Source: Thalassobius sp050633445 (GTDB lineage: Bacteria; Pseudomonadota; Alphaproteobacteria; Rhodobacterales; Rhodobacteraceae). From it: DNA of 64,000 bases. Location of the stretch: positions 1 to 64,000 of the forward strand of contig JBOEGN010000040.1 in NCBI GenBank assembly GCA_050633445.1, given 5' to 3'. Under the pieces are notes generated by a model. The model saw nothing but the letters and a program-made list of their open reading frames with translations, did not search any database and had not been told where the DNA came from. This document shows, one piece after another, positions 8,478-16,728 of the stretch (its first letter is position 1; each line of letters opens with the position of its first letter). A program made the position numbers and the translations under genes.

Positions 8478-9259
8478 TACAGGCTCTCCTTTGCCAGATG
8501 GACGAGGTGGTCTACAAATTCAGTGCAAAAGGTGATCTGAGCGTCTTGCGGATCGTAATACGCGTTCGCCTCGCCGCAGGGCGCGACGGTGACGTCCAGC
8601 GGATGAGACAGCTTCATCTCGGCGTTCAATGCGGCGACTTCTTCGGACAGGATTTCGCCAACCAGGCCGTGTTTGGGGCCGGAATATGTAATCGTGCTGC
8701 CGCCCTTGCGGTCGATCACCCGGTCCAGGATTTCCCACCACGACTCCTCGGCCTGCGCATATTCGTCGGGGCAGTATTCAGCGCGGTCCTCGGGCAGGCC
8801 CATGTCTTCGGCAAAGTAATCAAACGTTTCGGGGTCCGAGCCATGAAACAGGCAGACGGTGTTATAGAACCGCTGTTCGTCCGGGCCGTGCACGTCCCAC
8901 CAGGCGATGTCTTCGCCGGCGTCTTCACGGGCGCGGGCCTCGGCGTCGAAACCCAGCGCATAATCATAGGCCAGTTCCAATGCGGTTTCCGGTTCGAAGA
9001 CCGCAACCGTCATCACAACCGAGAATACATCTGCCGCGTCTTCTTCTTGGCCAAAGATCGGGACGTTTTCCAGGTCGATCAGCGCGTGGCCCAACTCGTG
9101 ATAGAAAATGCCCAACACGTTGCTTTGCACAAAAGCCTCGACCTCGGGGTCAAGCGTTTGAGCGAGCGCAGGGGGGCCAATCAGGGTCAGCGCAGCCAGG
9201 ATTGTCGCGCCTTTGGTCAAAGAAGCGAACGGTGCGGGGCGGGCGAATGATACGTTCAT
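8477..9259 (-). CDS. DUF4344 family putative zinc metallopeptidase, exported
   Basis: Secreted or periplasmic protein of 260 residues with an N-terminal hydrophobic signal region ending near ALAQ (residue 34). The zinc motif HELGH is at 54-58 and is followed by EEDAADVFS (72-80), the pattern that supplies the third ligand in DUF4344 peptidases. Six or so Cys are spread through the C-terminal half (VCLFHG, EYCPDE, VAPCGEA, ITFCTEF), suggesting disulfides after export. Peptidase activity is inferred from the motif only; no substrate is known for the family. It heads a two-gene unit with the small downstream protein. Confidence 0.85.
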   Translation of the reverse strand: MNVSFARPAPFASLTKGATILAALTLIGPPALAQTLDPEVEAFVQSNVLGIFYHELGHALIDLENVPIFGQEEDAADVFSVVMTVAVFEPETALELAYDYALGFDAEARAREDAGEDIAWWDVHGPDEQRFYNTVCLFHGSDPETFDYFAEDMGLPEDRAEYCPDEYAQAEESWWEILDRVIDRKGGSTITYSGPKHGLVGEILSEEVAALNAEMKLSHPLDVTVAPCGEANAYYDPQDAQITFCTEFVDHLVHLAKESL

Positions 9260-9260
9260 G

Positions 9261-9629
9261 TCAAACCTCGTTTTGCAAAATCCGAAGCAGCGAGCCGTCG
9301 GGGTCGATCAGCGCGGCCATGCGCGGGGCATCAGGCAGTTGAAAGGCCTCCGTCAGGCGGGGAACCTCGGTCTGTCCAGAAGGCAGACCCACAGCTTGCC
9401 ATTCAGACAACAATCCGTCCAGATCGTCGACGCGAATACAGGCGCTGAACCAGCTGGTTTTGCTGTCGATTTCTGGATGTGGAAAAAATTCCAGCTCTAA
9501 CGGGCCGCGTGTAAGGATCATCCAGCTCTGGTTTTTAAACGCGACCTTGAACCCAAGCCGCGCATAGAATTCAGCCGTGGCCGAAAAATCCAAGGACGGA
9601 AGATTGGCCGTGATGCGTGCGCGGCTCAT
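9261..9629 (-). CDS. VOC-superfamily (glyoxalase/bleomycin-resistance fold) protein
   Basis: A 122-residue protein with a single vicinal-oxygen-chelate module pair: ANLPSLDFSATAEFYARLGFKVAFKN at the front and FSACIRVDDLDGLLSEWQAVG in the middle, ending LIDPDGSLLRILQNEV. This layout is the one usually named bleomycin-resistance protein, whose members bind hydrophobic drugs as dimers without metal; resistance itself is not shown. The start at 9629 overlaps the stop of the aminotransferase gene as ATGA, so it is translated in the same operon. Confidence 0.83.
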   Translation of the reverse strand: MSRARITANLPSLDFSATAEFYARLGFKVAFKNQSWMILTRGPLELEFFPHPEIDSKTSWFSACIRVDDLDGLLSEWQAVGLPSGQTEVPRLTEAFQLPDAPRMAALIDPDGSLLRILQNEV

Positions 9630-10828
9630 GTCAGGGATGCGCAGAAACTCTGAATCCGGGTGCATGCCTCTTTCAGGTTCTCGTCCGAGGTCGCATAGGA
9701 CACGCGGAAATTCGGTGACAATCCAAAGGCCGCCCCGAAAACCACAGCAACGCCGGCATTATTCAGCAATTCGGTGGCGAAAACCTCGTCATTGGTGATG
9801 GTGACGCCCTTGGGGGTGGTCTTGCCGATCAGACCCGCGATCGAGGGGTAGACATAGAACGCGCCCTCGGGCTTGGGACAGGTGACGCCGTCAATGTCGT
9901 TCAGCATCGCGACCACCAGATCGCGACGGCGCACGAAAATCTCGTTATGTGGGGCCAGGAAATCCTGCGGGCCGTTCAAGGCCTCAACGGCCGCCCATTG
10001 GCTGATGGAACAAGGGTTCGAGGTGCTTTGCGATTGCACCTTGCGGATACCTGCGATCACCTCTTCGGGACCGGCGGCATAGCCGATGCGCCAACCGGTC
10101 ATGGCATAGGCCTTGGAGACACCATTGACAGTCAGCGTGCGCCCATAAAGGCCCGGTTCAACCTGCGCCGGGGTGCAGAATTTGAAATCGTCATAGGCCA
10201 GGTGTTCGTACATGTCGTCCGTCAGCACCCAGACATGCGGGTGGCGCATCAGCACATCCGTCAGCGCCTTCAGCTCGTCACGGGTATAGCCCGCGCCGGT
10301 GGGATTGGAGGGCGAGTTGAACATGAACCACTTGGTATTGCGCGTGATCGCGGCCTCCAGCTGATCGGGCGTGATCTTGAAACTGTTTTCCAGCGCCGCC
10401 TCGATGAAGACAGGCGTGCCTCCGGCCAGCAGCACCATATCGGGATAGCTGACCCAATAAGGCGCGGGGATGATCACCTCGTCATCATGGTTCAGTGTGG
10501 CCATCAGAGCGTTATACAGCACCTGTTTGCCGCCCGTGCCGATGGTCACCTGTTTGGGAGTATAGTCTAACCCATTGTCGCGCTTGAACTTGTCACAGAT
10601 CGCTTGCTTCAGCTCGGGGATGCCATCGACGGCGGTATAGCGCGTCTTGCCGTCCTCGATGGCTCGGATGCCCGCCGCGCGGATGTTTTCAGGCGTGTCG
10701 AAATCCGGCTCTCCGGCGCTTAGGCCGATCACGTCGCGACCCTGGGCCTTCAGCTCCATCGCCAGACCGGTGATCGCCATGGTTGGGGACGGTTTTACAC
10801 GGGAAAGCGTCTGAGACAGGAAAGACAT
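9626..10828 (-). CDS. Aspartate aminotransferase (class I/II, PLP)
   Basis: A 400-residue cytoplasmic PLP enzyme that interconverts aspartate/oxaloacetate and glutamate/2-oxoglutarate (possibly also prephenate, as in related 1-beta enzymes). Landmarks: LSAGEPDFDTPENI (37-50), substrate loop NSPSNPTGAG with Asn175, PLP-contacting TDDMYEHL, Schiff-base Lys239 in VNGVSKAYAMTGWRIGYA, and FRVSYATSDENL near the end. Start ATG at 10828 with AGGAAAG just upstream; the open frame continues past it into the divergent regulator and is not used. It is followed immediately by the VOC gene. Confidence 0.94.
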   Translation of the reverse strand: MSFLSQTLSRVKPSPTMAITGLAMELKAQGRDVIGLSAGEPDFDTPENIRAAGIRAIEDGKTRYTAVDGIPELKQAICDKFKRDNGLDYTPKQVTIGTGGKQVLYNALMATLNHDDEVIIPAPYWVSYPDMVLLAGGTPVFIEAALENSFKITPDQLEAAITRNTKWFMFNSPSNPTGAGYTRDELKALTDVLMRHPHVWVLTDDMYEHLAYDDFKFCTPAQVEPGLYGRTLTVNGVSKAYAMTGWRIGYAAGPEEVIAGIRKVQSQSTSNPCSISQWAAVEALNGPQDFLAPHNEIFVRRRDLVVAMLNDIDGVTCPKPEGAFYVYPSIAGLIGKTTPKGVTITNDEVFATELLNNAGVAVVFGAAFGLSPNFRVSYATSDENLKEACTRIQSFCASLT

Positions 10829-10919
10829 GAAAGGCCCTCGGTGGTTTGTGTTCACTGCGGTCCTGTCATAGGTTGCGGGTCGAAGCCGATCAAGCGCGAT
10901 CGGCGGAAAGGGACGTGTT

Positions 10920-11312
10920 ATGGCACAAGACGACTGGTTTGGCCCCGAAACAGCGACATTTGGCGACCGTTTGGCCGCCGCGCGCGAACAAGGCGGGATG
11001 ACGCAAAAACAACTGGCCAAGCGTCTGGGCGTCAAACACGGCACCGTCCAGGATTGGGAACAGGACCTGTCTGAACCCCGCGCCAACCGGCTGTCGATGA
11101 TGGCGGGGCTGCTGAATGTCTCGGTTATGTGGCTGCTGAACGGCGAGGGGGATGGCGTCAATGCGCCGCTTGACGATGCGCCGCTTTCGTCCGATATCGA
11201 CGACCTGTTGACCGAGATCCGCGAGCTGAAAGGCCAGATCACCGATGCGGCCGACCGTCTGGGCCGGCTGGAGATCCAATTGCGGATGAAACTGAAGGGC
11301 GAAGACGCATGA
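10920..11312 (+). CDS. XRE-family helix-turn-helix regulator
   Basis: A 130-residue DNA-binding protein. Residues about 14-72 form a Cro/CI-type HTH (FGDRLAAAREQGGMTQKQLAKRLGVKHGTVQDWEQD). The C-terminal part (about 92-130, SDIDDLLTEIRELKGQITDAADRL) is a heptad-like amphipathic helix that may dimerise. It is divergent from the aspartate aminotransferase, sharing a 91-base promoter region, and overlaps the sdhE gene by 4 bases (ATGA). Target genes are unknown; autoregulation and control of sdhE are plausible because of the coupling. Confidence 0.88.
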   Translation: MAQDDWFGPETATFGDRLAAAREQGGMTQKQLAKRLGVKHGTVQDWEQDLSEPRANRLSMMAGLLNVSVMWLLNGEGDGVNAPLDDAPLSSDIDDLLTEIRELKGQITDAADRLGRLEIQLRMKLKGEDA

Positions 11313-11611
11313 GCGCACAGATTCCCACCGAGACCCACGGCGCACTGCCCGGCGAAAACCGCGAAAACCGGGTGAAACGTCTGGCCATGCGATCCATGCG
11401 GCGCGGCATCAAAGAAATGGATATCATCCTGACCCGCTATGCTGATGCCCATCTGGACAAAATGTCTGACGCCGAGCTGCTGGAATATGACGCGATGCTG
11501 TCAGAAAACGACCAGGATCTGTATCAATGGGTGTCGGGTCAGGCCGCGCCCAAGCCCGAATTCGCGCCCCTGATCGGGCGTATTCGTCAGCTGCTTGGAA
11601 ATACTGAATAG
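11309..11611 (+). CDS. sdhE: FAD assembly factor SdhE (succinate dehydrogenase assembly factor 2)
   Basis: A 100-residue protein that promotes covalent attachment of FAD to the succinate dehydrogenase flavoprotein. The family motif is plain: RSMRRGIKEMDIIL, containing the essential RGxxE (Arg32, Gly33, Glu36), followed by the acidic helix LDKMSDAELLEYDAMLSENDQDLYQWVSG. It begins inside the stop of the XRE regulator gene, an unusual partner, with no sdh genes in this window. The first 25 residues are a longer N-terminal tail than in enteric SdhE. Confidence 0.9.
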   Translation: MSAQIPTETHGALPGENRENRVKRLAMRSMRRGIKEMDIILTRYADAHLDKMSDAELLEYDAMLSENDQDLYQWVSGQAAPKPEFAPLIGRIRQLLGNTE

Positions 11612-11701
11612 CTCGGATTTTATCTAAACCGGCGCGATTTAACTGAATGTTGGGTTTTGCCGTCCAATCCTCGTCTGGAAATTTCCCGGACGGAGAAAAG
11701 G

Positions 11702-12199
11702 ATGAGCATACATAACCAAATCAGCACAGGTGACAGCGCTGCCTTCATGAGCAGTTACCTAGAGGCGCTGGCGCTGGTTGAGCGGCTGCACCGACTGCTG
11801 TTGGATGTCATCAAAGATGAATTCGAACGCGTCGGTGTACTGGAGATCAACCCGGTACAGGCATTGTTGTTGTTCAACATTGGCGACAACGAGGTAACCG
11901 CGGGCGAGTTGAAGACGCGCGGATATTACCAGGGCTCCAATGTCAGCTATAACCTGAAAAAGATGGTCGAGATGGGCTATATGCACCATCAGCGCTGCGA
12001 GATTGACCGGCGTTCGGTTCGGGTGCGCCTGACACAGAAAGGGCGCGAAATCCGGGACGTGATTGCCGAGCTGTTCTCGCGTCATGCCGATGGGCTTGAG
12101 GCCAAGGGCGTGCTTGGCCCCGATGGTATCACCGAGATCACCTCGGCGCTGCGCCGTGTGGAACGATATTGGACAGACCAAATCCGGTATATCTATTGA
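11702..12199 (+). CDS. MarR-family winged-helix regulator, LdtR-like
   Basis: A 165-residue regulator with a MarR-like winged helix at about 50-120. The segment NEVTAGELKTRGYYQGSNVSYNLKKMVEMGY is the recognition region and closely resembles LdtR, the alphaproteobacterial regulator tied in rhizobia and Liberibacter to an L,D-transpeptidase and osmotic tolerance; the identity as LdtR is from memory of the pattern. Start at 11702 has GGAGAAAAGG upstream. Convergent with the glyoxalase gene, 3 bases apart. Confidence 0.85.
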   Translation: MSIHNQISTGDSAAFMSSYLEALALVERLHRLLLDVIKDEFERVGVLEINPVQALLLFNIGDNEVTAGELKTRGYYQGSNVSYNLKKMVEMGYMHHQRCEIDRRSVRVRLTQKGREIRDVIAELFSRHADGLEAKGVLGPDGITEITSALRRVERYWTDQIRYIY

Positions 12200-12202
12200 G
12201 GT

Positions 12203-12631
12203 CTACCAGTGGCCTGTGTTCTCCATGCTGGCCCAAGGGTCCTGTGGGGGCAATGCGTCCCCCATTTGCAGCAACTCGACAGAGATGTTGTCGGGTGAAC
12301 GGACAAAGGCCATATGCCCGTCGCGCGGCGGGCGGTTGATCACCACGCCATTGTCCATCAGGTGCTGGCACAGGGCGTAGATGTCTTCGACCGCATAGGC
12401 CAGGTGTCCGAAATGTCGGCTGTCCGAGGGCAGGGCGTCGTCTCCATCCCAGTTATAGGTCAGCTCCAACTGCACTTCTTCCTGCCCTTCGGGGGCCAGG
12501 AAAATCAGCGAAAACCGAGCCTTTTCGAAATCCTTGCGTTTGACCTCTTTCAAGCCGAGCAGATTGTAAAAGGCCAAGCTGGCCTCCAGGTCCTTCACTC
12601 GGACCATGGTATGCAGGTATCTAAGTTTCAT
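12203..12631 (-). CDS. gloA: Lactoylglutathione lyase (glyoxalase I)
   Basis: Converts the hemithioacetal of methylglyoxal and glutathione to S-lactoylglutathione, detoxifying methylglyoxal in the cytoplasm. All four metal ligands of bacterial glyoxalase I can be placed: His7 (YLHTMVRV), Glu56 (VQLEL), His76 (FGHLAYAV) and Glu119 (ISVELLQ), spaced as in the Ni-dependent E. coli enzyme. Length of 142 residues is normal. It stands alone, convergent with the MarR-type gene. Confidence 0.93.
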   Translation of the reverse strand: MKLRYLHTMVRVKDLEASLAFYNLLGLKEVKRKDFEKARFSLIFLAPEGQEEVQLELTYNWDGDDALPSDSRHFGHLAYAVEDIYALCQHLMDNGVVINRPPRDGHMAFVRSPDNISVELLQMGDALPPQDPWASMENTGHW

Positions 12632-12718
12632 AGGAAATTCCTTGTTTGTTGCAGTGTCGAGGCAACATTGGACATTTAGACAAATCGGGACAGAGCAGCC
12701 TTCTGCTCATCAAGTGAA

Positions 12719-14098
12719 TCAGAAGGCCGTCTCAAAGCTAAGCGCAACACCGCGGCTGTCGACATCAAAGAGACCGACAGAGGACTCATTGCGACTGGCG
12801 CTAAGCGTGACGGTAGGGGTGAAGCCCATATAGTCAACTTTGGAAAAGCGCAGCGTCACATAGGCGCTGGCCTCGCGATCCTTGCGCCCATTGGGGGAAA
12901 AACGAACATAGCTGTCATAATTGCGCCAGCGCAGCGACAGGCCATAACTGGCAGTCGCGCCGAACAAGTCCCATGTGGGTCGCGCTTCGATGCCGAGCTG
13001 GGCTTCGGCATAATCGGCAGGTTCATGGTCGGACTGACTGCGAACGAGGCTGGTATTGCCAATCACGGCTCCACCGGCGTTGGTGTGGCGCGTAACTTCG
13101 GCGCCCACGCGCAGCAGGTTGGAATGTGGGGCGCGCGGACCCCGCGTGGCCTCGGCTCCGGCGCTTAGGTTCAGGCCGTCTTGCGCGCTTAGCGCCCGGC
13201 TGTAACCACCGTCCAAACGCAGCCGTTGCGAATAGGCATGCCCGCCATATTGGGCCGCTCCGGCCAGAACGCCCAATCGCAATTCCCCGGATGCGCCTTG
13301 TTTCCAACGGGTTTGCAGCCCAATGTCCAAGTTATCATATGCAAAATCGCTGCCCGAGACTGTCGGCGCGGCACGTTTGGCGCTGTCAGACAGTTGGTAC
13401 CGTTGCAGCCCGCCGCGCAATACGAAATCCGAGCGGTGGTTGACGTCCTCGGACAGGGTATAGCGCAGCTCTAGTGCCAATGCGGCCCGCGTGCCAGACA
13501 GCGCCTGTGCCGGGCCCTGAAGTTGAGCGACGACATAATCTTGGGTGAAGTAGTCGAATACCTGCGTTTCATCGCGGATCGAACCGTCATTGATGTTCGT
13601 TTCCGGCGAGACTGAAAAATCAAAGCTAAGTTTCAACGGGTTGCGCGCACGCACATAGGTGAAATCGCGCACAGCCAATTGCCGAGTGCGGGCGTCAGGG
13701 GCGTTTTGCACTGCGCGGCGCAACCATAATTGAGCGCGGGTGTGCTGCTTATTGCTGGCCAGCGCCTGGGCCATAACGCGGGCGCTGTCGAATTTCTGCC
13801 CCTCGGTCTTGGACAATGACCAAGCCCGTCTGGCGGCCGCGCGGGCACTGTCGAACTGACCCAGGTCGCGCGTCGCACGGGCCTTCATCTGCAACGCCAT
13901 CACGTCAGCGGCGTCGCGTTTCAACAGCGCCTCGCTCAATGCGAGTGCCAATTCGGGACGTCCCTGATCCAGCGCCACAACCGCCGCCGCACGCAGCTGT
14001 GCAGGGCTAAGCTGTTCTGACTGCGCAGGGGCGGCGGCCAGCAGCCCAAAGGACAAGCAAACAGCGGTCAGCTGGCTCCAAAAGTTGCGCGCAGGCAC
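12719..14098 (-). CDS. Slam-type surface lipoprotein assembly modifier (type XI secretion outer-membrane protein)
   Basis: Outer-membrane translocon of the Slam family, which flips lipoproteins to the outer leaflet. The protein (459 residues) has a signal peptide ending near PAQSEQ, an N-terminal helical TPR-like domain (about 30-150: AAVVALDQGRPELALALSEALL, AQALASNKQHTRAQLWLRRA), and a C-terminal DUF560 beta-barrel from about 160, with alternating strands such as LKLSFDFSVSPETNIND and a terminal aromatic residue (SFETAF) as expected for BAM substrates. It starts with GTG, five bases after the stop of the lipoprotein gene, and so forms an operon with its likely substrate. Confidence 0.85.
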   Translation of the reverse strand: MPARNFWSQLTAVCLSFGLLAAAPAQSEQLSPAQLRAAAVVALDQGRPELALALSEALLKRDAADVMALQMKARATRDLGQFDSARAAARRAWSLSKTEGQKFDSARVMAQALASNKQHTRAQLWLRRAVQNAPDARTRQLAVRDFTYVRARNPLKLSFDFSVSPETNINDGSIRDETQVFDYFTQDYVVAQLQGPAQALSGTRAALALELRYTLSEDVNHRSDFVLRGGLQRYQLSDSAKRAAPTVSGSDFAYDNLDIGLQTRWKQGASGELRLGVLAGAAQYGGHAYSQRLRLDGGYSRALSAQDGLNLSAGAEATRGPRAPHSNLLRVGAEVTRHTNAGGAVIGNTSLVRSQSDHEPADYAEAQLGIEARPTWDLFGATASYGLSLRWRNYDSYVRFSPNGRKDREASAYVTLRFSKVDYMGFTPTVTLSASRNESSVGLFDVDSRGVALSFETAF

Positions 14099-14103
14099 GA
14101 CGT

Positions 14104-15135
14104 TTACCGTTCCAGGATGAAGCCGCCGGTTTCCCGAACGGTGACATTTCCATCGATTGGATAGTCGCTTTCTACCACCAAGACGCCGACCAGTTCTTCA
14201 GCGTCGTCACCCGAAAGGATCGCGTAATATGTGCCGCTCTCGTGGGTTTCCACACCGGAGGAGGTGGTGATCCTACTCGTCACAGCGCCGGTGACTTCAC
14301 CATTGTCGTCCATCACACCGGGCCCCACGGTGAAGACAAGTGTTGGCAATTCAGTGTAAGTGGTGCTGTTTTCGGTCCCCAAAGCTGTCAGGTAGGCGGC
14401 CGTAATATCATTGCCATCGGAATCGAAATAGAGACGGTTCGTGACAAATCCGCGTACCGCACTGGCGCAACCACCGCTGCATTGAGAGCTGAAGCCGTTA
14501 AAGTCGATCGCCACTTCCATGTCACCGCTGGCATATTCGATTCCGCCCGCGCCATTGAAATCCCGCAGCGCGGCGTATTGGCCGGTATACAGCGCTTGGC
14601 CACCAGTCGGCAGCACGACACTGCCGTTGCGCTGGTAGGCAAAGCCGCCAAAACCATAGCCAGTGTAACTGCCGGTGCGCACGATGGCGAATTCTACGTC
14701 GCCCGAGCCCGAGGTGCTGATCCCATATAGGGCGCGGTGCTCCATTTGGGTGATCGGCGCGCCGGTCAGGCTGTCGGGATGGGTCGCGGGGGCCTCGTAC
14801 AGGGCGAACCCGTTCAGAGTACCGGGGGTAGAGCGTTGAAAGGGCAAGCCTTCTTCTTGGTCGCCGTCAAACCCCAGACCTTCGACATAGAACGTGTCGG
14901 TTGCGCTGTCATAGCGGAAATTTTCTGCATAGCCATCGCCAACATTTCCATCGGTCGGTTCGGTGCGATAGATGCCACTTGCTGGCGTGGGGCTCGTGGT
15001 GCCGGGCGGCAAGGTTAGGTCGCTGGTGATGCCGGTGGTGGTGGTGTCGGTCGCGTCATCTTCGCTTTCAGTGCCGTCGGTACACCCGGCGGCCAAGGCC
15101 ACTGCGCACAGCAGGGCCCATGATGTCCTGGTCAT
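14104..15135 (-). CDS. Putative surface lipoprotein, Slam-dependent, TbpB-like barrel domain
   Basis: A 343-residue lipoprotein: lipobox ALAAGC with acylated Cys18, then a flexible Thr/Asp-rich tether (19-55, including DDATDTTTTGITSD). The C-terminal half (about 190-343) has the pattern of the eight-stranded transferrin-binding-protein-B-like barrel: ALYTGQYAALRDF, GDMEVAIDFNGFS, and a closing GTYYAILSGDDAEELVGVLVVES, close to the GAFYGPNAEEVAG pattern of that family. A Cys pair (SSQCSGGCAS) lies mid-barrel. Immediately followed by the Slam gene, so it is the obvious cargo. Its ligand is unknown. Start 15135 gives a normal signal peptide. Confidence 0.78.
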   Translation of the reverse strand: MTRTSWALLCAVALAAGCTDGTESEDDATDTTTTGITSDLTLPPGTTSPTPASGIYRTEPTDGNVGDGYAENFRYDSATDTFYVEGLGFDGDQEEGLPFQRSTPGTLNGFALYEAPATHPDSLTGAPITQMEHRALYGISTSGSGDVEFAIVRTGSYTGYGFGGFAYQRNGSVVLPTGGQALYTGQYAALRDFNGAGGIEYASGDMEVAIDFNGFSSQCSGGCASAVRGFVTNRLYFDSDGNDITAAYLTALGTENSTTYTELPTLVFTVGPGVMDDNGEVTGAVTSRITTSSGVETHESGTYYAILSGDDAEELVGVLVVESDYPIDGNVTVRETGGFILER

Positions 15136-15335
15136 CTGCCTGTATCCTTTTGAAACCTGCTCTTTTTTTCTAAAAATCCTCGAACGATGGCGAAAAGTCA
15201 ACGAAAGATGCCGGTACAGAGCGAATTTCCCCGAACTGTTGCACCTGTGGATTTGCGCCCATATAGCTGTTTTTCCACGGCCTCACCCCAGATATAGTGG
15301 CCCGCGACTCACTGCTTCAGAACAAGGACAGCCAA

Positions 15336-16241
15336 ATGCCCGTGACGCCCGAACAACAGGCCGAGATTGACACACAACGCAGCCAGACTCGACAAACCCT
15401 GCGCGCCGTGTCCGAGGGCATGGAAAGCCACCTGTACACCGCCTATCCCGTGCTGGATCATGGGTTTGTCCGCGTCGTGGATTACATGGGCGATGACGCC
15501 GCGATCTGTCAGGCGGCCCGCGTCAGCTATGGCAAAGGCACCAAATCGGTGCAGAATGACGAGGGTCTGATCCGTTATCTGATGCGGCACTGGCACTCGA
15601 CCCCGTTCGAGATGTGCGAGGTCAAGCTGCACGTCAAACTGCCCGTCTTCGTCGCCCGCCAGTGGATTCGCCACCGCACCGCCAACGTCAACGAATACAG
15701 CGCCCGCTATTCCATCCTGGACCGCGAATTCTATATTCCTGGCCCCGAACAACTGGCCGCACAGTCGGTGGTCAACAACCAGGGCCGGGGCGAAGCCCTG
15801 ACCGCAGACGAGGCCGCCCGCGTGCTGGAAATCCTCAAATCCGACAGCGCCCGCTCGTATGACCACTACGAGGAAATGATCTCGGATGACGGCAAACAGG
15901 GCCTCGCGCGTGAATTGGCCCGCATGAACCTGCCCGCCAACATCTACACCCAATGGTACTGGAAAGTGGACCTGCACAACCTGTTCCACTTTTTGCGCCT
16001 GCGCGCCGATGCCCACGCCCAATACGAAATCCGCGTCTATGCCGACGAGATCTGCAAGGTCGTCGCCGACTGGGTGCCCTTCGCCTACAAAGCATTCGAG
16101 GATTATCGCATGGGCGGCGAAACCCTATCCTCCGCAGCGCTTGAGTGCGTCCGCAGAATGTTGAAAGGTGAAGAGGTCACGCAAGAATCTTCGGGCATGA
16201 GCAAGAGGGAATGGCGGGAGCTGCAAGAGGTATTGGGGTGA
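15336..16241 (+). CDS. thyX: FAD-dependent thymidylate synthase
   Basis: Makes dTMP from dUMP using methylenetetrahydrofolate and reduced FAD, independent of ThyA. The ThyX signature RHRx7S is at 112-122 (RHRTANVNEYS), followed by ARYSILDREFY; the C-terminal block contains QWYWKVDLHNLFHFLRLRAD with residues that bind dUMP and FAD. Length of 301 residues is in the alphaproteobacterial range. The ATG at 15336 has AGGA upstream. It is divergent from the lipoprotein/Slam unit and is followed after 4 bases by a compositionally different gene. Confidence 0.95.
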   Translation: MPVTPEQQAEIDTQRSQTRQTLRAVSEGMESHLYTAYPVLDHGFVRVVDYMGDDAAICQAARVSYGKGTKSVQNDEGLIRYLMRHWHSTPFEMCEVKLHVKLPVFVARQWIRHRTANVNEYSARYSILDREFYIPGPEQLAAQSVVNNQGRGEALTADEAARVLEILKSDSARSYDHYEEMISDDGKQGLARELARMNLPANIYTQWYWKVDLHNLFHFLRLRADAHAQYEIRVYADEICKVVADWVPFAYKAFEDYRMGGETLSSAALECVRRMLKGEEVTQESSGMSKREWRELQEVLG

Positions 16242-16245
16242 TAGG

Positions 16246-16725
16246 GTGCTGGAAAAAGCATTCGATGTTTCAATCGAAAATCTGAAAGGTCAAAAGGAAG
16301 ACCTAAGGTCCGTACGCTCCCAATCGGCCTTTTCCGCAGCTATTGCCAGTCTAATAGCTTCATTCTTTGGCGGAATGGTCGGAAGCAGCGGTATTGATAT
16401 ACTAGTGAGTGACAGTGGGGTTTGGGGTTTTAGGTTAGAGTTTTTGTTAGCGATGGTTGCGTTTTCTTCAAGTATTGGTTGCTCTATCTTAGTGTCTGTG
16501 AAGGTTGGGAAAGTCGCCTTCGAAGCGAACCCTTTGGCTATCATTTACTGGAAAGAGCACGAAAACTATGTTGGCCAAGGCTACAAAATGATGGCTAAGC
16601 GAAACCATCTGTCGTTTAGAAGGAATGAATTCGTAATTGATGAGGCCCGGTGTTATTTGTGGAGTGCATTGGTGTCTGGATTTGTCCAGATCCCATTTTG
16701 GATAATGTTAGTGGGGAATAGATAG
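16246..16725 (+). CDS. Hypothetical membrane protein, AT-rich, probably acquired
   Basis: Not recognised. A 159-residue protein with an N-terminal amphipathic helix (ENLKGQKEDLRSVRSQ), two adjacent membrane segments (about 28-48 and 64-88), a soluble stretch of about 45 residues (VAFEANPLAIIYWKEHENYVGQ onward) and a C-terminal membrane helix (about 137-156, LWSALVSGFVQIPFWIML). The start is GTG, 4 bases after the thyX stop. Base composition and codon use (many AAT, TTT, TTA, AGA codons) are visibly AT-richer than the flanking genes, a sign of transfer. It is followed after 3 bases by a mini-gene, and the two look like one cassette. Helix-membrane-helix layouts of this kind occur in small effectors of defence systems, but no specific match is claimed. 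Confidence 0.65.
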   Translation: MLEKAFDVSIENLKGQKEDLRSVRSQSAFSAAIASLIASFFGGMVGSSGIDILVSDSGVWGFRLEFLLAMVAFSSSIGCSILVSVKVGKVAFEANPLAIIYWKEHENYVGQGYKMMAKRNHLSFRRNEFVIDEARCYLWSALVSGFVQIPFWIMLVGNR

Positions 16726-16728
16726 TGC

